DNA from: Martinezella lusitana
GTDB lineage: Bacteria; Pseudomonadota; Alphaproteobacteria; Rhizobiales; Rhizobiaceae
NCBI RefSeq assembly: GCF_016901135.1
Contig: NZ_JAFEVL010000062.1
Location: 234,110 to 298,109, forward strand
DNA: 64,000 bases
Direction of reading: 5' to 3'
Under the pieces are notes generated by a model that saw nothing but the letters and a program-made list of their open reading frames with translations, made no database searches and was not told where the DNA came from. The position numbers and the translations under genes are program-made. Each line of letters starts with the position of its first letter. The stretch's first letter is position 1. Shown here piece by piece: positions 34,778 through 42,767 of the stretch.

Positions 34778-35071
34778 ATGCTGTTCGCCTTTGTCTGCAA
34801 GGACAAACCCGGTCACCTGAATGTCCGCATGGAGACGCGCCCGGCGCATGTGGAGCATCTGAATAAGCTGAATGCCGAGGGGACGCTGAAGATGGCGGGG
34901 CCTTTCCTCGATGCCGACGGCAAGCCGAATGGCAGCCTCGTCGTCGTCAGTGCCGAGACCCTTGATGCGGCAAAGGCGATCGCGGATGCGGATCCCTATG
35001 CGAAGGCCGGCCTGTTCGAGAGCGTCGAGATCAAGCCGTTCAATTGGGTCTTCAACAATCCGGAGGCATGA
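34778..35071 (+). CDS. yciI: YciI-like protein
   Basis: 97-residue YCII-domain protein with a ferredoxin-like fold. The conserved His is in RPAHVEHL and the Asp in DADPYAKAGLF, the putative active pair. Relatives act as small hydrolases or dehydratases; the substrate is unknown. AGGAG precedes the ATG. The next gene begins three bases after its stop. Confidence 0.85.
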   Translation: MLFAFVCKDKPGHLNVRMETRPAHVEHLNKLNAEGTLKMAGPFLDADGKPNGSLVVVSAETLDAAKAIADADPYAKAGLFESVEIKPFNWVFNNPEA

Positions 35072-35074
35072 GGC

Positions 35075-35515
35075 ATGGCGCACTGGCTTTATAAATCCGA
35101 GCCGTCTTCCTGGTCCTGGCAGCGGCAGAAGGATGCCGGGGAAAAGGGAACCGAGTGGACCGGCGTGCGCAACTATCTCGCCCGCAACAACATGCGGGCG
35201 ATGCAGATCGGCGACAAGGGTTTCTTCTACCATTCCAATGACGGGCTGGAGATCGTCGGTATCGTCGAGGTTTGCGCGCTGGCGCATCCGGATTCGACCG
35301 CCAAGGACGACCCGCGCTGGGAATGCGTCGATATCCGCGCCGTCCGTGATATGCCGAAGTTTGTCTCCTTGAAGGACATCAAGGCCAATCCGAAGCTGTC
35401 GCAGATGGCGCTCGTCACCTCCATGCGGCTTTCGGTGCAGCCGGTGACGGATGACGAATGGCTCGAAGTCTGCCGCATGGGTGAACTGAACGGTCTGGAC
35501 AACCCACCGGTCTGA
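35075..35515 (+). CDS. EVE domain protein
   Basis: 146-residue single-domain EVE protein, a PUA-like fold thought to bind modified bases in nucleic acids. Recognisable segments are WLYKSEPSSWSW at the start, WTGVRNYLARNNMRAM, and GDKGFFYHSNDGLEIVGI. It follows yciI by three bases. The association with tsaD and a methyltransferase is suggestive of RNA or protein modification but proves nothing. Confidence 0.88.
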   Translation: MAHWLYKSEPSSWSWQRQKDAGEKGTEWTGVRNYLARNNMRAMQIGDKGFFYHSNDGLEIVGIVEVCALAHPDSTAKDDPRWECVDIRAVRDMPKFVSLKDIKANPKLSQMALVTSMRLSVQPVTDDEWLEVCRMGELNGLDNPPV

Positions 35516-35532
35516 TCCGGTTCGAGGAACGT

Positions 35533-36183
35533 TTGAAAACCGATCCGGAAAGCTTCATCCGCGCCAATACCAGCCTCATGGCGCCGCCGCATGTGCCGGA
35601 AATCCGGCTGCATCTGGCAAGCGAAGCGCATGAGCTCTGGCTGAAGACGGAAGAGGAGCTGGAAGAAATCGGCCTGCCGCCGCCCTTCTGGGCTTTTGCC
35701 TGGGCTGGCGGCCAGGGACTGGCACGCTACATTCTCGACCATCCGGAAATGGTTGCCGGCCGGACGGTGCTGGATTTTGCCAGCGGCTCGGGACTCGTGG
35801 GAATTGCTGCGAAGCGCGCCGGTGCCCGCCATGTGCTCGCCGTCGATATCGACCCCTGGGCCGGCACCGCAATCCGGCTGAATGCGGCTGAAAATGGTGT
35901 AAATCTCGACTTCGCCGGCGACGAGATCATTGGCCATGCCGTGGATGCGGAGGTTATTCTCGCCGGCGACGTCTTCTACGATCCCGGTTTTGCCGCGAGC
36001 CTGGTTCCATGGCTGTGGCAATTGGCGGGCGAGGGGAAGCTCGTTCTGGTCGGCGATCCCGGCAGGGCCTATCTCCCCAAGAATCGCCTAGAGGCGCAGG
36101 CGACCTATCAGGTGCCGGTGACGCGTGCGCTGGAGGACAGCGAAATCAAGAAGACGACCGTCTGGCGGTTTCTCGGCGGCTAG
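35533..36183 (+). CDS. Class I SAM methyltransferase, ETF-beta lysine methyltransferase-like
   Basis: 216-residue seven-beta-strand methyltransferase. The PPFWAFAWAGGQGLARYI segment precedes motif I, LDFASGSGLVGIAAKRAG (about 82-99), followed by the acidic AVDIDPWA. This form resembles the ETFBKMT/METTL20 group, which methylates lysines of electron-transfer flavoprotein beta. I follow the TTG at 35533, five bases after GAGG; the first ATG is at 35578. Its TAG stop lies in the end of a palindromic repeat. Confidence 0.82.
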   Translation: MKTDPESFIRANTSLMAPPHVPEIRLHLASEAHELWLKTEEELEEIGLPPPFWAFAWAGGQGLARYILDHPEMVAGRTVLDFASGSGLVGIAAKRAGARHVLAVDIDPWAGTAIRLNAAENGVNLDFAGDEIIGHAVDAEVILAGDVFYDPGFAASLVPWLWQLAGEGKLVLVGDPGRAYLPKNRLEAQATYQVPVTRALEDSEIKKTTVWRFLGG

Positions 36184-36246
36184 AGCGCTTTGTTTTGAAG
36201 CATTTCCACGCGGAAAACCGCTTCACACTTTTCCTGGAAATGCTCT
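36181..36246. repeat. Rhizobial palindromic intergenic element, short copy
   Basis: 66 bases with ends TAGAGC and GCTCT, an inner 9-bp inverted repeat (36199-36207 with 36236-36244), and a GGAAAACCGCTT core shared with the second half of the element at 16901-17003. Its first three bases are the stop codon of the methyltransferase gene. Confidence 0.75.
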
Positions 36247-36254
36247 GAAGACCG

Positions 36255-36653
36255 TCAGGGCCTGATCACGCAGACGCCGGCTTCGTACGAGCAGGGATTG
36301 TCGGCATAGCGGACGTTGATGACCTTGGCGCGCGGCCTTGGCTGCATCGCGGCAGGACGGGCATAGGGATTGTAGCCGCCATAGCCGATGACATAGGTGC
36401 CGCCATTCGCCTGATAGACATCGGCCGTACCGGCATAGGTGCCGGTGTTTGCGGCTTCGCGCGGTTCCATGAGGACGATTCTGGCTGGTTGCTGTTGCCG
36501 GAAACCCTGCGAGGACGAGATTTCAGGCAGGCGCACGATGCCGGAATGATTGTGATGACGCCAGTGGCGATAATCGCCCGCAAGTGCTGCCGTGGACGAA
36601 AGGACGGCTGCCACCAAAACGAGCGCTGCTGCCCTGAAAAGATGCGGCTTCAT
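36255..36653 (-). CDS. Hypothetical secreted protein
   Basis: 132 residues with a clear signal peptide (about 1-25, ending ALA|G) and a His/Arg-rich N-terminus after cleavage (YRHWRHHNHSG). A Tyr/Gly/Asn-rich middle is followed by two C-terminal cysteines (NPCSYEAGVC) that could pair. I recognise no named domain. A symmetric TTAA-N7-TTAAC box lies 22 bases before its start, suggesting cell-cycle control by CtrA. Confidence 0.72.
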   Translation of the reverse strand: MKPHLFRAAALVLVAAVLSSTAALAGDYRHWRHHNHSGIVRLPEISSSQGFRQQQPARIVLMEPREAANTGTYAGTADVYQANGGTYVIGYGGYNPYARPAAMQPRPRAKVINVRYADNPCSYEAGVCVIRP

Positions 36654-36674
36654 GATTCGCCCCTGCTTCGACCG

Positions 36675-36692
36675 GTTAATGAAATATTAACG
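36675..36692. promoter_or_regulatory. CtrA-type binding box
   Basis: GTTAAT-GAAAT-ATTAAC (36675-36691) reads TTAA-N7-TTAAC on both strands, the full consensus for the alphaproteobacterial cell-cycle regulator CtrA. It ends 22 bases before the start codon of the minus-strand secreted protein. Confidence 0.6.
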
Positions 36693-36910
36693 GCAGAATG
36701 CCGCAAGACCGTCGCGAAGTCCACGTCAGGGTTGCCGAAATGGTAAATAGCCCGGAATGGGAAGCCCGTCGTTGCATGCTCGCTAAAGTGCAGAGCGATC
36801 CGAATCGATTAAATTCGATGCAGGCATCAATTGTGCTTGTCGATAGGCGTCCGGGTGATTAATGGTCGCAATGATGCAACGCACACTGCATGTCTCTGCG
36901 CGCGCGTTGC

Positions 36911-36924
36911 CCCGGATATCCGGG
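36911..36924. promoter_or_regulatory. 14-base perfect palindrome before sdhC
   Basis: CCCGGATATCCGGG, 32 bases upstream of the sdhC ATG and downstream of the candidate promoter. It is positioned like an operator or a leader hairpin. Confidence 0.4.
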
Positions 36925-36956
36925 TTCTAAGCGTACCGTAACGCCGCGAGGTTCTG

Positions 36957-37355
36957 ATGGCGAACGTCACACAAAACCGGCCCCTGTCGCCGCATCTGCA
37001 AATCTACAAACCCATTCCCACCATGGTCATGTCGATCGTTCACCGCATTACCGGCGGCGCGCTCTACTTCGGCACGGTGCTGGTTGCCTGGTGGCTGATC
37101 GCCGCGGCGACCGGCCAGGGCTATTTTGATCTGGTCAACTGGATCCTGGGCACGATCATCGGCCGACTCATTCTGTTCGGCTATACATGGGCGCTGCTGC
37201 ATCACATGCTCGGTGGCCTGCGCCATTTCGTCTGGGATCTCGGTTACGGTTTCGATCCTGCCGTCTCGACCAGGATGGCCAAGGTCACGCTTATCGCGTC
37301 GATCTGTCTGACCGTGCTGGTCTGGATCATCGGCATCGTCATCAGGCTGGGTTGA
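36957..37355 (+). CDS. sdhC: Succinate dehydrogenase cytochrome b556 subunit
   Basis: 132-residue membrane anchor of complex II, with three helices (about 30-50, 63-85 and 108-130). SIVHRITGG and the heme-ligand histidine region LLHHMLGGLRHFVWD match SdhC. The ATG at 36957 follows GAGG by five bases. First gene of sdhCDAB. Confidence 0.95.
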   Translation: MANVTQNRPLSPHLQIYKPIPTMVMSIVHRITGGALYFGTVLVAWWLIAAATGQGYFDLVNWILGTIIGRLILFGYTWALLHHMLGGLRHFVWDLGYGFDPAVSTRMAKVTLIASICLTVLVWIIGIVIRLG

Positions 37356-37420
37356 TTGGTGCGATCGTTTCCGAAAGTCGGTCAGTGATTTTCGGGATCA
37401 TGCTTTAGAGGATATTTCTC

Positions 37421-37801
37421 ATGGATATGCGCACCCCTTTGGGTAAAGTCCGCGGTCTCGGTTCCGCCAAGGAAGGCACCGATCATTTCTGGCGTCAGCG
37501 CCTGACTGCCGTCGCCAACGTTCCGCTCTTCATTTTCTTCGTCATTTTCCTGCTGATCTATGCCGGCGCGCCTTACGCGGAAGTCGTGCATGCGCTGTCG
37601 AACCCGCTCGTCGCCGTCATCATGGGGCTCATGGTGATCTCCGGCATCATTCACATGAAGCTCGGCATGCAGGTCATCATCGAGGATTATGTCCACGGCG
37701 AATTCGGCAAGATCGTCCTTCTCATGCTCAACACGTTTTTCGCGGTCATCATGGCGGGGCTCTGTCTTTTCGCCATTCTGAAGATCGCGTTCGTAGGATA
37801 A
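37421..37801 (+). CDS. sdhD: Succinate dehydrogenase hydrophobic anchor subunit
   Basis: 126-residue membrane anchor with three helices. GIIHMKLGMQVIIEDYVHGE carries the conserved histidine and the quinone-site region of SdhD. 65 bases after sdhC, and 7 before sdhA. Confidence 0.94.
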   Translation: MDMRTPLGKVRGLGSAKEGTDHFWRQRLTAVANVPLFIFFVIFLLIYAGAPYAEVVHALSNPLVAVIMGLMVISGIIHMKLGMQVIIEDYVHGEFGKIVLLMLNTFFAVIMAGLCLFAILKIAFVG

Positions 37802-37808
37802 TTGTATC

Positions 37809-39650
37809 ATGGCACCGAACTCACCTGCTCAGAATGGGACAGCCTACAAATATGTCGATCACTCCTATGACGTGATCGTCGTTGGCGCCGGCGGCGCCGG
37901 CCTGCGCGCCACGCTCGGCATGGCCGAGCAGGGCTTCCGCACTGCCTGCATCACCAAGGTCTTCCCGACCCGTTCGCACACCGTCGCAGCCCAGGGCGGC
38001 ATTGCCGCCTCGCTGCAGAACATGACGCCGGACAGCTGGCAGTGGCATCTCTATGACACCGTCAAGGGCTCCGACTGGCTCGGCGACGTCGACGCCATGC
38101 AATACATGGTCATGGAAGCGCCGAAGGCCGTTTATGAACTCGAGCACTACGGCGTGCCGTTCTCGCGCAACGAGGAAGGCAAGATCTATCAGCGCCCGTT
38201 CGGCGGCCACATGCAGAATTTCGGCGATGGACCGCCGGTGCAGCGCACCTGTGCTGCCGCCGACCGTACCGGCCACGCCATCCTGCACACGCTCTATGGC
38301 CAGTCGCTGCGCAACAATGCCGAATTCTTCATCGAGTATTTCGCGCTCGATCTGATCATGTCTGACGATGGCAGCCGCTGCACCGGCGTCGTCGCCTGGT
38401 GTCTCGACGACGGCACGATCCATCGCTTCGCCGCCAAGATGGTGGTGCTGGCGACCGGCGGCTACGGCCGTGCCTATTTCTCGGCGACGTCGGCTCACAC
38501 CTGCACTGGTGACGGCGGCGGCATGGTGGCCCGCGCCGGGCTGCCGCTGCAGGACATGGAGTTCGTGCAGTTCCATCCGACCGGCATCTACGGTTCGGGA
38601 TGTCTGATCACCGAAGGCGCGCGCGGCGAAGGCGGCTATCTCGTCAATTCCGAGGGTGAGCGCTTCATGGAACGCTATGCTCCTTCGGCGAAGGACCTTG
38701 CCTCGCGCGACGTGGTTTCGCGCTGCATGACGCTGGAAATCCGCGAGGGTCGCGGCGTCGGCAAGAATAAGGATCACATCTTCCTGCATCTCGACCATCT
38801 CGATCCGGCCGTGCTGCACGAGCGCCTGCCGGGCATTTCCGAGAGTGCGCGCATTTTCGCCGGCGTCGACGTGACCCGCGAGCCGATCCCGGTGCTGCCG
38901 ACCGTCCACTACAACATGGGCGGCATTCCCACCAACTATTGGGGCGAGGTGCTGAATGCCGACAGCAACAATCCCGAGCGGATCCTACCGGGCCTGATGG
39001 CCGTCGGCGAGGCCGGCTGCGCCTCGGTGCACGGCGCTAACCGTCTCGGCTCCAACTCGCTGATCGACCTTGTGGTCTTCGGCCGCGCCGCAGCTATCCG
39101 CGCCGGTCAGGTCATCGACCGCGTCGGCCCTGTTCCGCCGGTCAACGTGGCCGCCTGCGACAAGATCATGGAACGCTTCGACCGTCTGCGCCACGCCAGT
39201 GGCAGCACGCCGACGGCGGCGCTGCGCGAGAGGATGCAGCGCGCCATGCAGGAAGACGCTGCGGTGTTCCGCACGCAGGAATCGCTGGAATCCGGCTGCC
39301 GCCGCATTTCGGAGATCTGGAAGGAGCTGTCCGACATCAAGGTCACCGACCGTTCGCTGATCTGGAATTCCGATCTCGTCGAGACGCTGGAACTGCACAA
39401 TCTGATGGCCAACGCCATCACGACGATCTATGGCGCCGAGGCCCGCAAGGAAAGCCGCGGCTCGCATGCCCGCGAGGACTACACCGAGGGCAAGTTCAGC
39501 GGCCGCGACGACGAGAACTGGCGCAAACATACGCTCGCCTGGATCAACGAGGCCGGCGATGTGAAGCTCGACTATCGTCCCGTCCACACCGACCTGATCG
39601 CCGAGGGCATCGATCCGCACAAGATCGAGCCCAAGGCACGCGTGTACTGA
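37809..39650 (+). CDS. sdhA: Succinate dehydrogenase flavoprotein subunit
   Basis: 613-residue catalytic subunit oxidising succinate to fumarate. The FAD dinucleotide motif VVGAGGAGLRA is near residue 24. The FAD-linking H57 is in TRSHTVAAQGG. The active-site segment HPTGIYGSG and the ANRLGSNSL motif near the C-terminal side of the FAD domain are intact. Peripheral on the inner face of the membrane. Confidence 0.98.
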   Translation: MAPNSPAQNGTAYKYVDHSYDVIVVGAGGAGLRATLGMAEQGFRTACITKVFPTRSHTVAAQGGIAASLQNMTPDSWQWHLYDTVKGSDWLGDVDAMQYMVMEAPKAVYELEHYGVPFSRNEEGKIYQRPFGGHMQNFGDGPPVQRTCAAADRTGHAILHTLYGQSLRNNAEFFIEYFALDLIMSDDGSRCTGVVAWCLDDGTIHRFAAKMVVLATGGYGRAYFSATSAHTCTGDGGGMVARAGLPLQDMEFVQFHPTGIYGSGCLITEGARGEGGYLVNSEGERFMERYAPSAKDLASRDVVSRCMTLEIREGRGVGKNKDHIFLHLDHLDPAVLHERLPGISESARIFAGVDVTREPIPVLPTVHYNMGGIPTNYWGEVLNADSNNPERILPGLMAVGEAGCASVHGANRLGSNSLIDLVVFGRAAAIRAGQVIDRVGPVPPVNVAACDKIMERFDRLRHASGSTPTAALRERMQRAMQEDAAVFRTQESLESGCRRISEIWKELSDIKVTDRSLIWNSDLVETLELHNLMANAITTIYGAEARKESRGSHAREDYTEGKFSGRDDENWRKHTLAWINEAGDVKLDYRPVHTDLIAEGIDPHKIEPKARVY

Positions 39651-39667
39651 TCTGAGAGGAACTGACC

Positions 39668-40447
39668 ATGGTTGAACTCGCTCTCCCCAAGAACTCTCAG
39701 ATGCGCGAAGGCAAGGTCTGGCCGAAGCCGGTCGGCGCCAAGAATACGCGCGAATTCCGCGTCTATCGCTGGAGCCCGGATGACGGTCTGAACCCGAGCA
39801 TCGATACCTATTACATCGATATCGACGATTGCGGCCCGATGGTGCTCGACGGTCTGCTCTATATCAAGAACAAGATCGACCCGACGCTGACGCTGCGCCG
39901 GTCCTGTCGCGAGGGCATCTGCGGCTCCTGCGCGATGAACATCGACGGCACCAATACGCTCGCCTGCACCAAGGGCCTGGACGAGATCAAGGGTACCGTG
40001 AAGATCTATCCGCTGCCGCATCTGCCCGTCGTTAAGGACCTCGTTCCGGATCTGACGAATTTCTATGCGCAGCACCGCTCGATCGAACCCTGGCTGAAGA
40101 CGGTATCGCCGCCACCGGCCAAGGAATGGAAGCAGAGCCACGAAGACCGCCTGAAGCTCGACGGCCTTTACGAATGCATCCTGTGCGCCTGCTGCTCGAC
40201 CTCCTGTCCGAGCTATTGGTGGAACGGCGACCGTTATCTCGGCCCCGCCGTCCTGCTGCAGGCCTATCGCTGGCTGATCGACAGCCGCGATGAGGCCACG
40301 GGCGAACGTCTCGACAATCTCGAAGATCCATTCCGCCTCTATCGCTGCCACACGATCATGAACTGCGCCCAGACCTGCCCGAAGGGTCTGAACCCGGCCA
40401 AGGCAATCGCTGAAATCAAGAAGATGATGGTCGAGCGGCGGGTTTGA
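39668..40447 (+). CDS. sdhB: Succinate dehydrogenase iron-sulfur subunit
   Basis: 259-residue electron-transfer subunit. The 2Fe-2S ligands lie in SCREGICGSC and NTLAC, the 4Fe-4S in CILCACCSTSCP, and the 3Fe-4S in CHTIMNCAQTCPKGLNP. It ends the operon and is followed by a long hairpin. Confidence 0.98.
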   Translation: MVELALPKNSQMREGKVWPKPVGAKNTREFRVYRWSPDDGLNPSIDTYYIDIDDCGPMVLDGLLYIKNKIDPTLTLRRSCREGICGSCAMNIDGTNTLACTKGLDEIKGTVKIYPLPHLPVVKDLVPDLTNFYAQHRSIEPWLKTVSPPPAKEWKQSHEDRLKLDGLYECILCACCSTSCPSYWWNGDRYLGPAVLLQAYRWLIDSRDEATGERLDNLEDPFRLYRCHTIMNCAQTCPKGLNPAKAIAEIKKMMVERRV

Positions 40448-40491
40448 CCCGCCGTTCGATGCTTTTCAGTGGCATCCGATTCCACAAGGCC

Positions 40492-40545
40492 TGCCATCGG
40501 AGTCATCGCTTCGGCAGCATGACCGAAGCGATGCCGAGGGTGGCA
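40492..40545 (+). terminator. Long hairpin after sdhB
   Basis: Perfect 11-bp stem (40504-40514 with 40523-40533), extended by TGCCA (40492-40496) with TGGCA (40541-40545) and CGG/CCG. There is no T-run, so it may mark an mRNA end or processing site rather than a factor-independent terminator. Confidence 0.55.
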
Positions 40546-40748
40546 ACGGTTTAAAGTCTCCAGGTGAATTTCGCCGTGCCATTGCAAGCTTTCTGCCCAC
40601 TTCGGCCAAAGTCGCTGATGCGAATGCACCACGCTTGGATACGGAAATTTGTCGACAGCACCCATTCGGGTGAAGTTTCGCGGACTATGTCTTGAAACCA
40701 CCCGATTCTTGTCCAGCTATGACCGACGGCAATTTATGGCGGTATCGA

Positions 40749-40777
40749 CTTGATTAACCAAAGTGAAATACGATAAT
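40749..40777 (+). promoter_or_regulatory. Sigma-70 promoter of the Omp19-like gene
   Basis: CTTGAT (40749-40754), exactly 17 bases, then GATAAT (40772-40777); each hexamer has five of six consensus bases. Transcription would start near 40784. Confidence 0.65.
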
Positions 40778-40840
40778 TCCCACGTCATTGAGCATTACTT
40801 TGCAAATGTCAGCGGTGGACAATTAATTAGGAGTGTGATG

Positions 40841-41362
40841 ATGCAGTTCAGATATGCAGTGACGGCTGCTGCGATAGGTCTGTCGCTTGCCGGTTGCCAG
40901 CGCACAGCATACAACGACAATTATTCGGCCCCGCCATTGCAGGCACAGCCTGTTCCCTCCGTTCAGTCAAGTCAGCTTCCTCCTGTGAACGGCGCCAATG
41001 GTTCGCAGTTTCCGGCAGCGCCGACGAACGCGCCGAACGCGGGCAACCCACAGCAACAGCAGGCGATGGCTGCTTCCGCCATGGACGTCACCAAGGAATC
41101 GATGGTCGGCAGCTGGAAGGTCAGCAATGGCGGATCGAGCTGTGACATGTTCCTCACGCTCACCAACCTCGGCAGCGGCTCCCGTGGCGGCACGCGTGGT
41201 TGCTCGGGCGAGCTCACCGCAATGGGATCCTGGGAAGTCTCCGGCAAGCAGGTTCTCTTGAAGAACCGCGATGGCAGCACGATCGGAACGCTCTACAAGA
41301 CGGCCGATGCGCGCTTTGATGGCTCCACCGCTTCCGGTCAGCCGCTCAGCCTCAGCCGGTAA
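40841..41362 (+). CDS. Omp19/Inh-type protease-inhibitor lipoprotein
   Basis: 173-residue lipoprotein. The lipobox LSLAGC ends at C19. A Pro/Gln/Asn-rich linker (about 20-80) is followed by a C-terminal Inh-fold domain (about 85-173, starting KESMVGSWKVSNGGSSCDMFLTL). Brucella U-Omp19 of this architecture inhibits proteases; here a role in protecting the outer membrane is inferred. I chose the ATG at 40841, seven bases after AGGAG; ATG 40838 is adjacent. A terminator follows. Confidence 0.85.
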   Translation: MQFRYAVTAAAIGLSLAGCQRTAYNDNYSAPPLQAQPVPSVQSSQLPPVNGANGSQFPAAPTNAPNAGNPQQQQAMAASAMDVTKESMVGSWKVSNGGSSCDMFLTLTNLGSGSRGGTRGCSGELTAMGSWEVSGKQVLLKNRDGSTIGTLYKTADARFDGSTASGQPLSLSR

Positions 41363-41373
41363 GCTTATCTGAC

Positions 41374-41403
41374 GGGGCACGCTCCTTGGGCGTGTTCCCT
41401 TTT
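41374..41403 (+). terminator. Rho-independent terminator after the Omp19-like gene
   Basis: 9-bp stem with two G-T pairs (41374-41382 with 41390-41398), a 7-base loop and a TTTT run at 41400-41403. Confidence 0.75.
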
Positions 41404-41423
41404 GCACAGGCGGGTATTTCCCC

Positions 41424-42587
41424 ATGCAGCCCATGCCCGACTATTCCCACAGCGTCTGCGAGCAGCTGAAGGCGTTGACGGTCTCCGGATCGCTTCAGGT
41501 GGATTCGGCGCAAATGAACGTGGCGAAATTGCTGGATCGGGTGCTTGCCGATCTCAAGCGGAAGCGTCCCGCAAGCAAGTCGAGCGCGCTCGGCTGGATG
41601 TTTGCCGCGCGCAAGAAGTCGGTCGAGACCATCAAGGGGCTCTATATCCACGGCAGCGTCGGGCGCGGCAAGACGATGTTGATGGATATGTTCTTCGCCA
41701 TGGCGCCCTGCCAGAAGAAGCGCAGGGCGCATTTCCATGAATTCATGACTGATGTTCACAACCGTATCGCGGCTCAGCGATTGAAGTTCAAGAATGGCGA
41801 GACCAAGCAGGCCGATCCGTTGCCGCCGATTGCCGCCGATCTCTATGCCGAGGCAGAACTGCTTTGCTTCGATGAATTCACCGTCACTGACATCGCCGAT
41901 GCGATGATCCTGTCGCGGCTGTTTTCCGAGCTGTTCTCGCTCGGATGCGTGCTGATTGCCACGTCGAACGTCGAACCGGACAATCTCTATCGCGATGGGC
42001 TCAATCGTGGCCTGTTCCTGCCCTTCATCGATCTTCTGAAGCGCTACGTCGATGTCGTGACGCTGGATTCGCCGACCGACTACCGCATGGAGAAGCTGAA
42101 CAGCCAGCCTGTTTACCTCACCCCGATCGACGACCGCACCGATATGGCGATGGACGCATCCTGGATGCAGGCCCTGCACGGACGCAAGGCGCAGCCGACG
42201 GAAATTCCCAGGAAGGGGCGCTCCATCCACGTGCCGCTAGCCGTCGATCGCATGGCGCGCTTCTCCTTCGCCGATCTTTGCGAGGCGCCACTTGGCCCCG
42301 CCGATTTCCTCGCTGTGGCGGAGCGTTTCGATACGATCTTTCTCGATCGCGTGCCGAAACTCGGGCCGGAAAAGCGCAACCAGACCAAGCGTTTCATCAT
42401 TCTCATCGACACGCTCTACGATCATAATATCCGTCTTTATGTTTCCGCGGCTGCGATGCCGGAGGATCTGCTGTCGGAAAGGCGCGGCACCGAAGGCTTC
42501 GAATTCGACCGCACGACCTCTCGGCTTTTCGAGATGCGCAGCGCAGACTATCTGGCGCAGACTCGGGCCAAGCGCGCCGCCGAGTAA
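41424..42587 (+). CDS. zapE: Cell division protein ZapE (AFG1-like ATPase)
   Basis: 387-residue P-loop ATPase that associates with the divisome in E. coli and is related to mitochondrial AFG1/LACE1. Walker A is GSVGRGKT at 77-84, and Walker B is LLCFDEF with D150 and E151, followed by VTDIADAMIL. The ATG at 41424 is used; MPDYSH at 41433 is an alternative. The AFG1-mdh neighbourhood is common in alphaproteobacteria. Confidence 0.93.
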   Translation: MQPMPDYSHSVCEQLKALTVSGSLQVDSAQMNVAKLLDRVLADLKRKRPASKSSALGWMFAARKKSVETIKGLYIHGSVGRGKTMLMDMFFAMAPCQKKRRAHFHEFMTDVHNRIAAQRLKFKNGETKQADPLPPIAADLYAEAELLCFDEFTVTDIADAMILSRLFSELFSLGCVLIATSNVEPDNLYRDGLNRGLFLPFIDLLKRYVDVVTLDSPTDYRMEKLNSQPVYLTPIDDRTDMAMDASWMQALHGRKAQPTEIPRKGRSIHVPLAVDRMARFSFADLCEAPLGPADFLAVAERFDTIFLDRVPKLGPEKRNQTKRFIILIDTLYDHNIRLYVSAAAMPEDLLSERRGTEGFEFDRTTSRLFEMRSADYLAQTRAKRAAE

Positions 42588-42606
42588 CAATTTGGTGACA
42601 GAGTGA

Positions 42607-42622
42607 CTTACGTTTACGTAAG
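42607..42622. promoter_or_regulatory. Palindrome upstream of mdh
   Basis: CTTACG-TTTA-CGTAAG, a perfect 6-4-6 repeat between zapE and mdh. It lies upstream of a candidate promoter TTGCCA-N16-CTATGC (42670-42697), a plausible regulator site for the TCA operon. Confidence 0.4.
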
Positions 42623-42767
42623 AACTTTACGATCTAACCGATTGAAATTGCTGCTCTCAAAATAATCAATTGCCAATTTCCGCCTTTGGGTCTATGCGAT
42701 TGGCGGCTATTGTGGATGCCTCGCTCGGCGTCCCGCCACGGATTTTGATCGCAAAGGATACACCGAA

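Larger units (their letters stand above)
36654..36956. other. Divergent control region before sdhC
   Basis: 303 bases without a gene, between a minus-strand secreted-protein gene and sdhC. It holds the CtrA-type box (36675-36692), a candidate sdh promoter CTTGTC-N16-ATTAAT (36836-36863), the 14-base palindrome at 36911-36924, and the GAGG ribosome site of sdhC (36948-36951). Confidence 0.6.
40448..40840. other. Intergenic region between sdhB and the Omp19-like gene
   Basis: 393 bases without a gene. It holds the hairpin at 40492-40545, a featureless middle, and a well-formed promoter at 40749-40777 for the lipoprotein gene. The 57-base leader after the predicted transcription start has no obvious fold. 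Confidence 0.6.
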
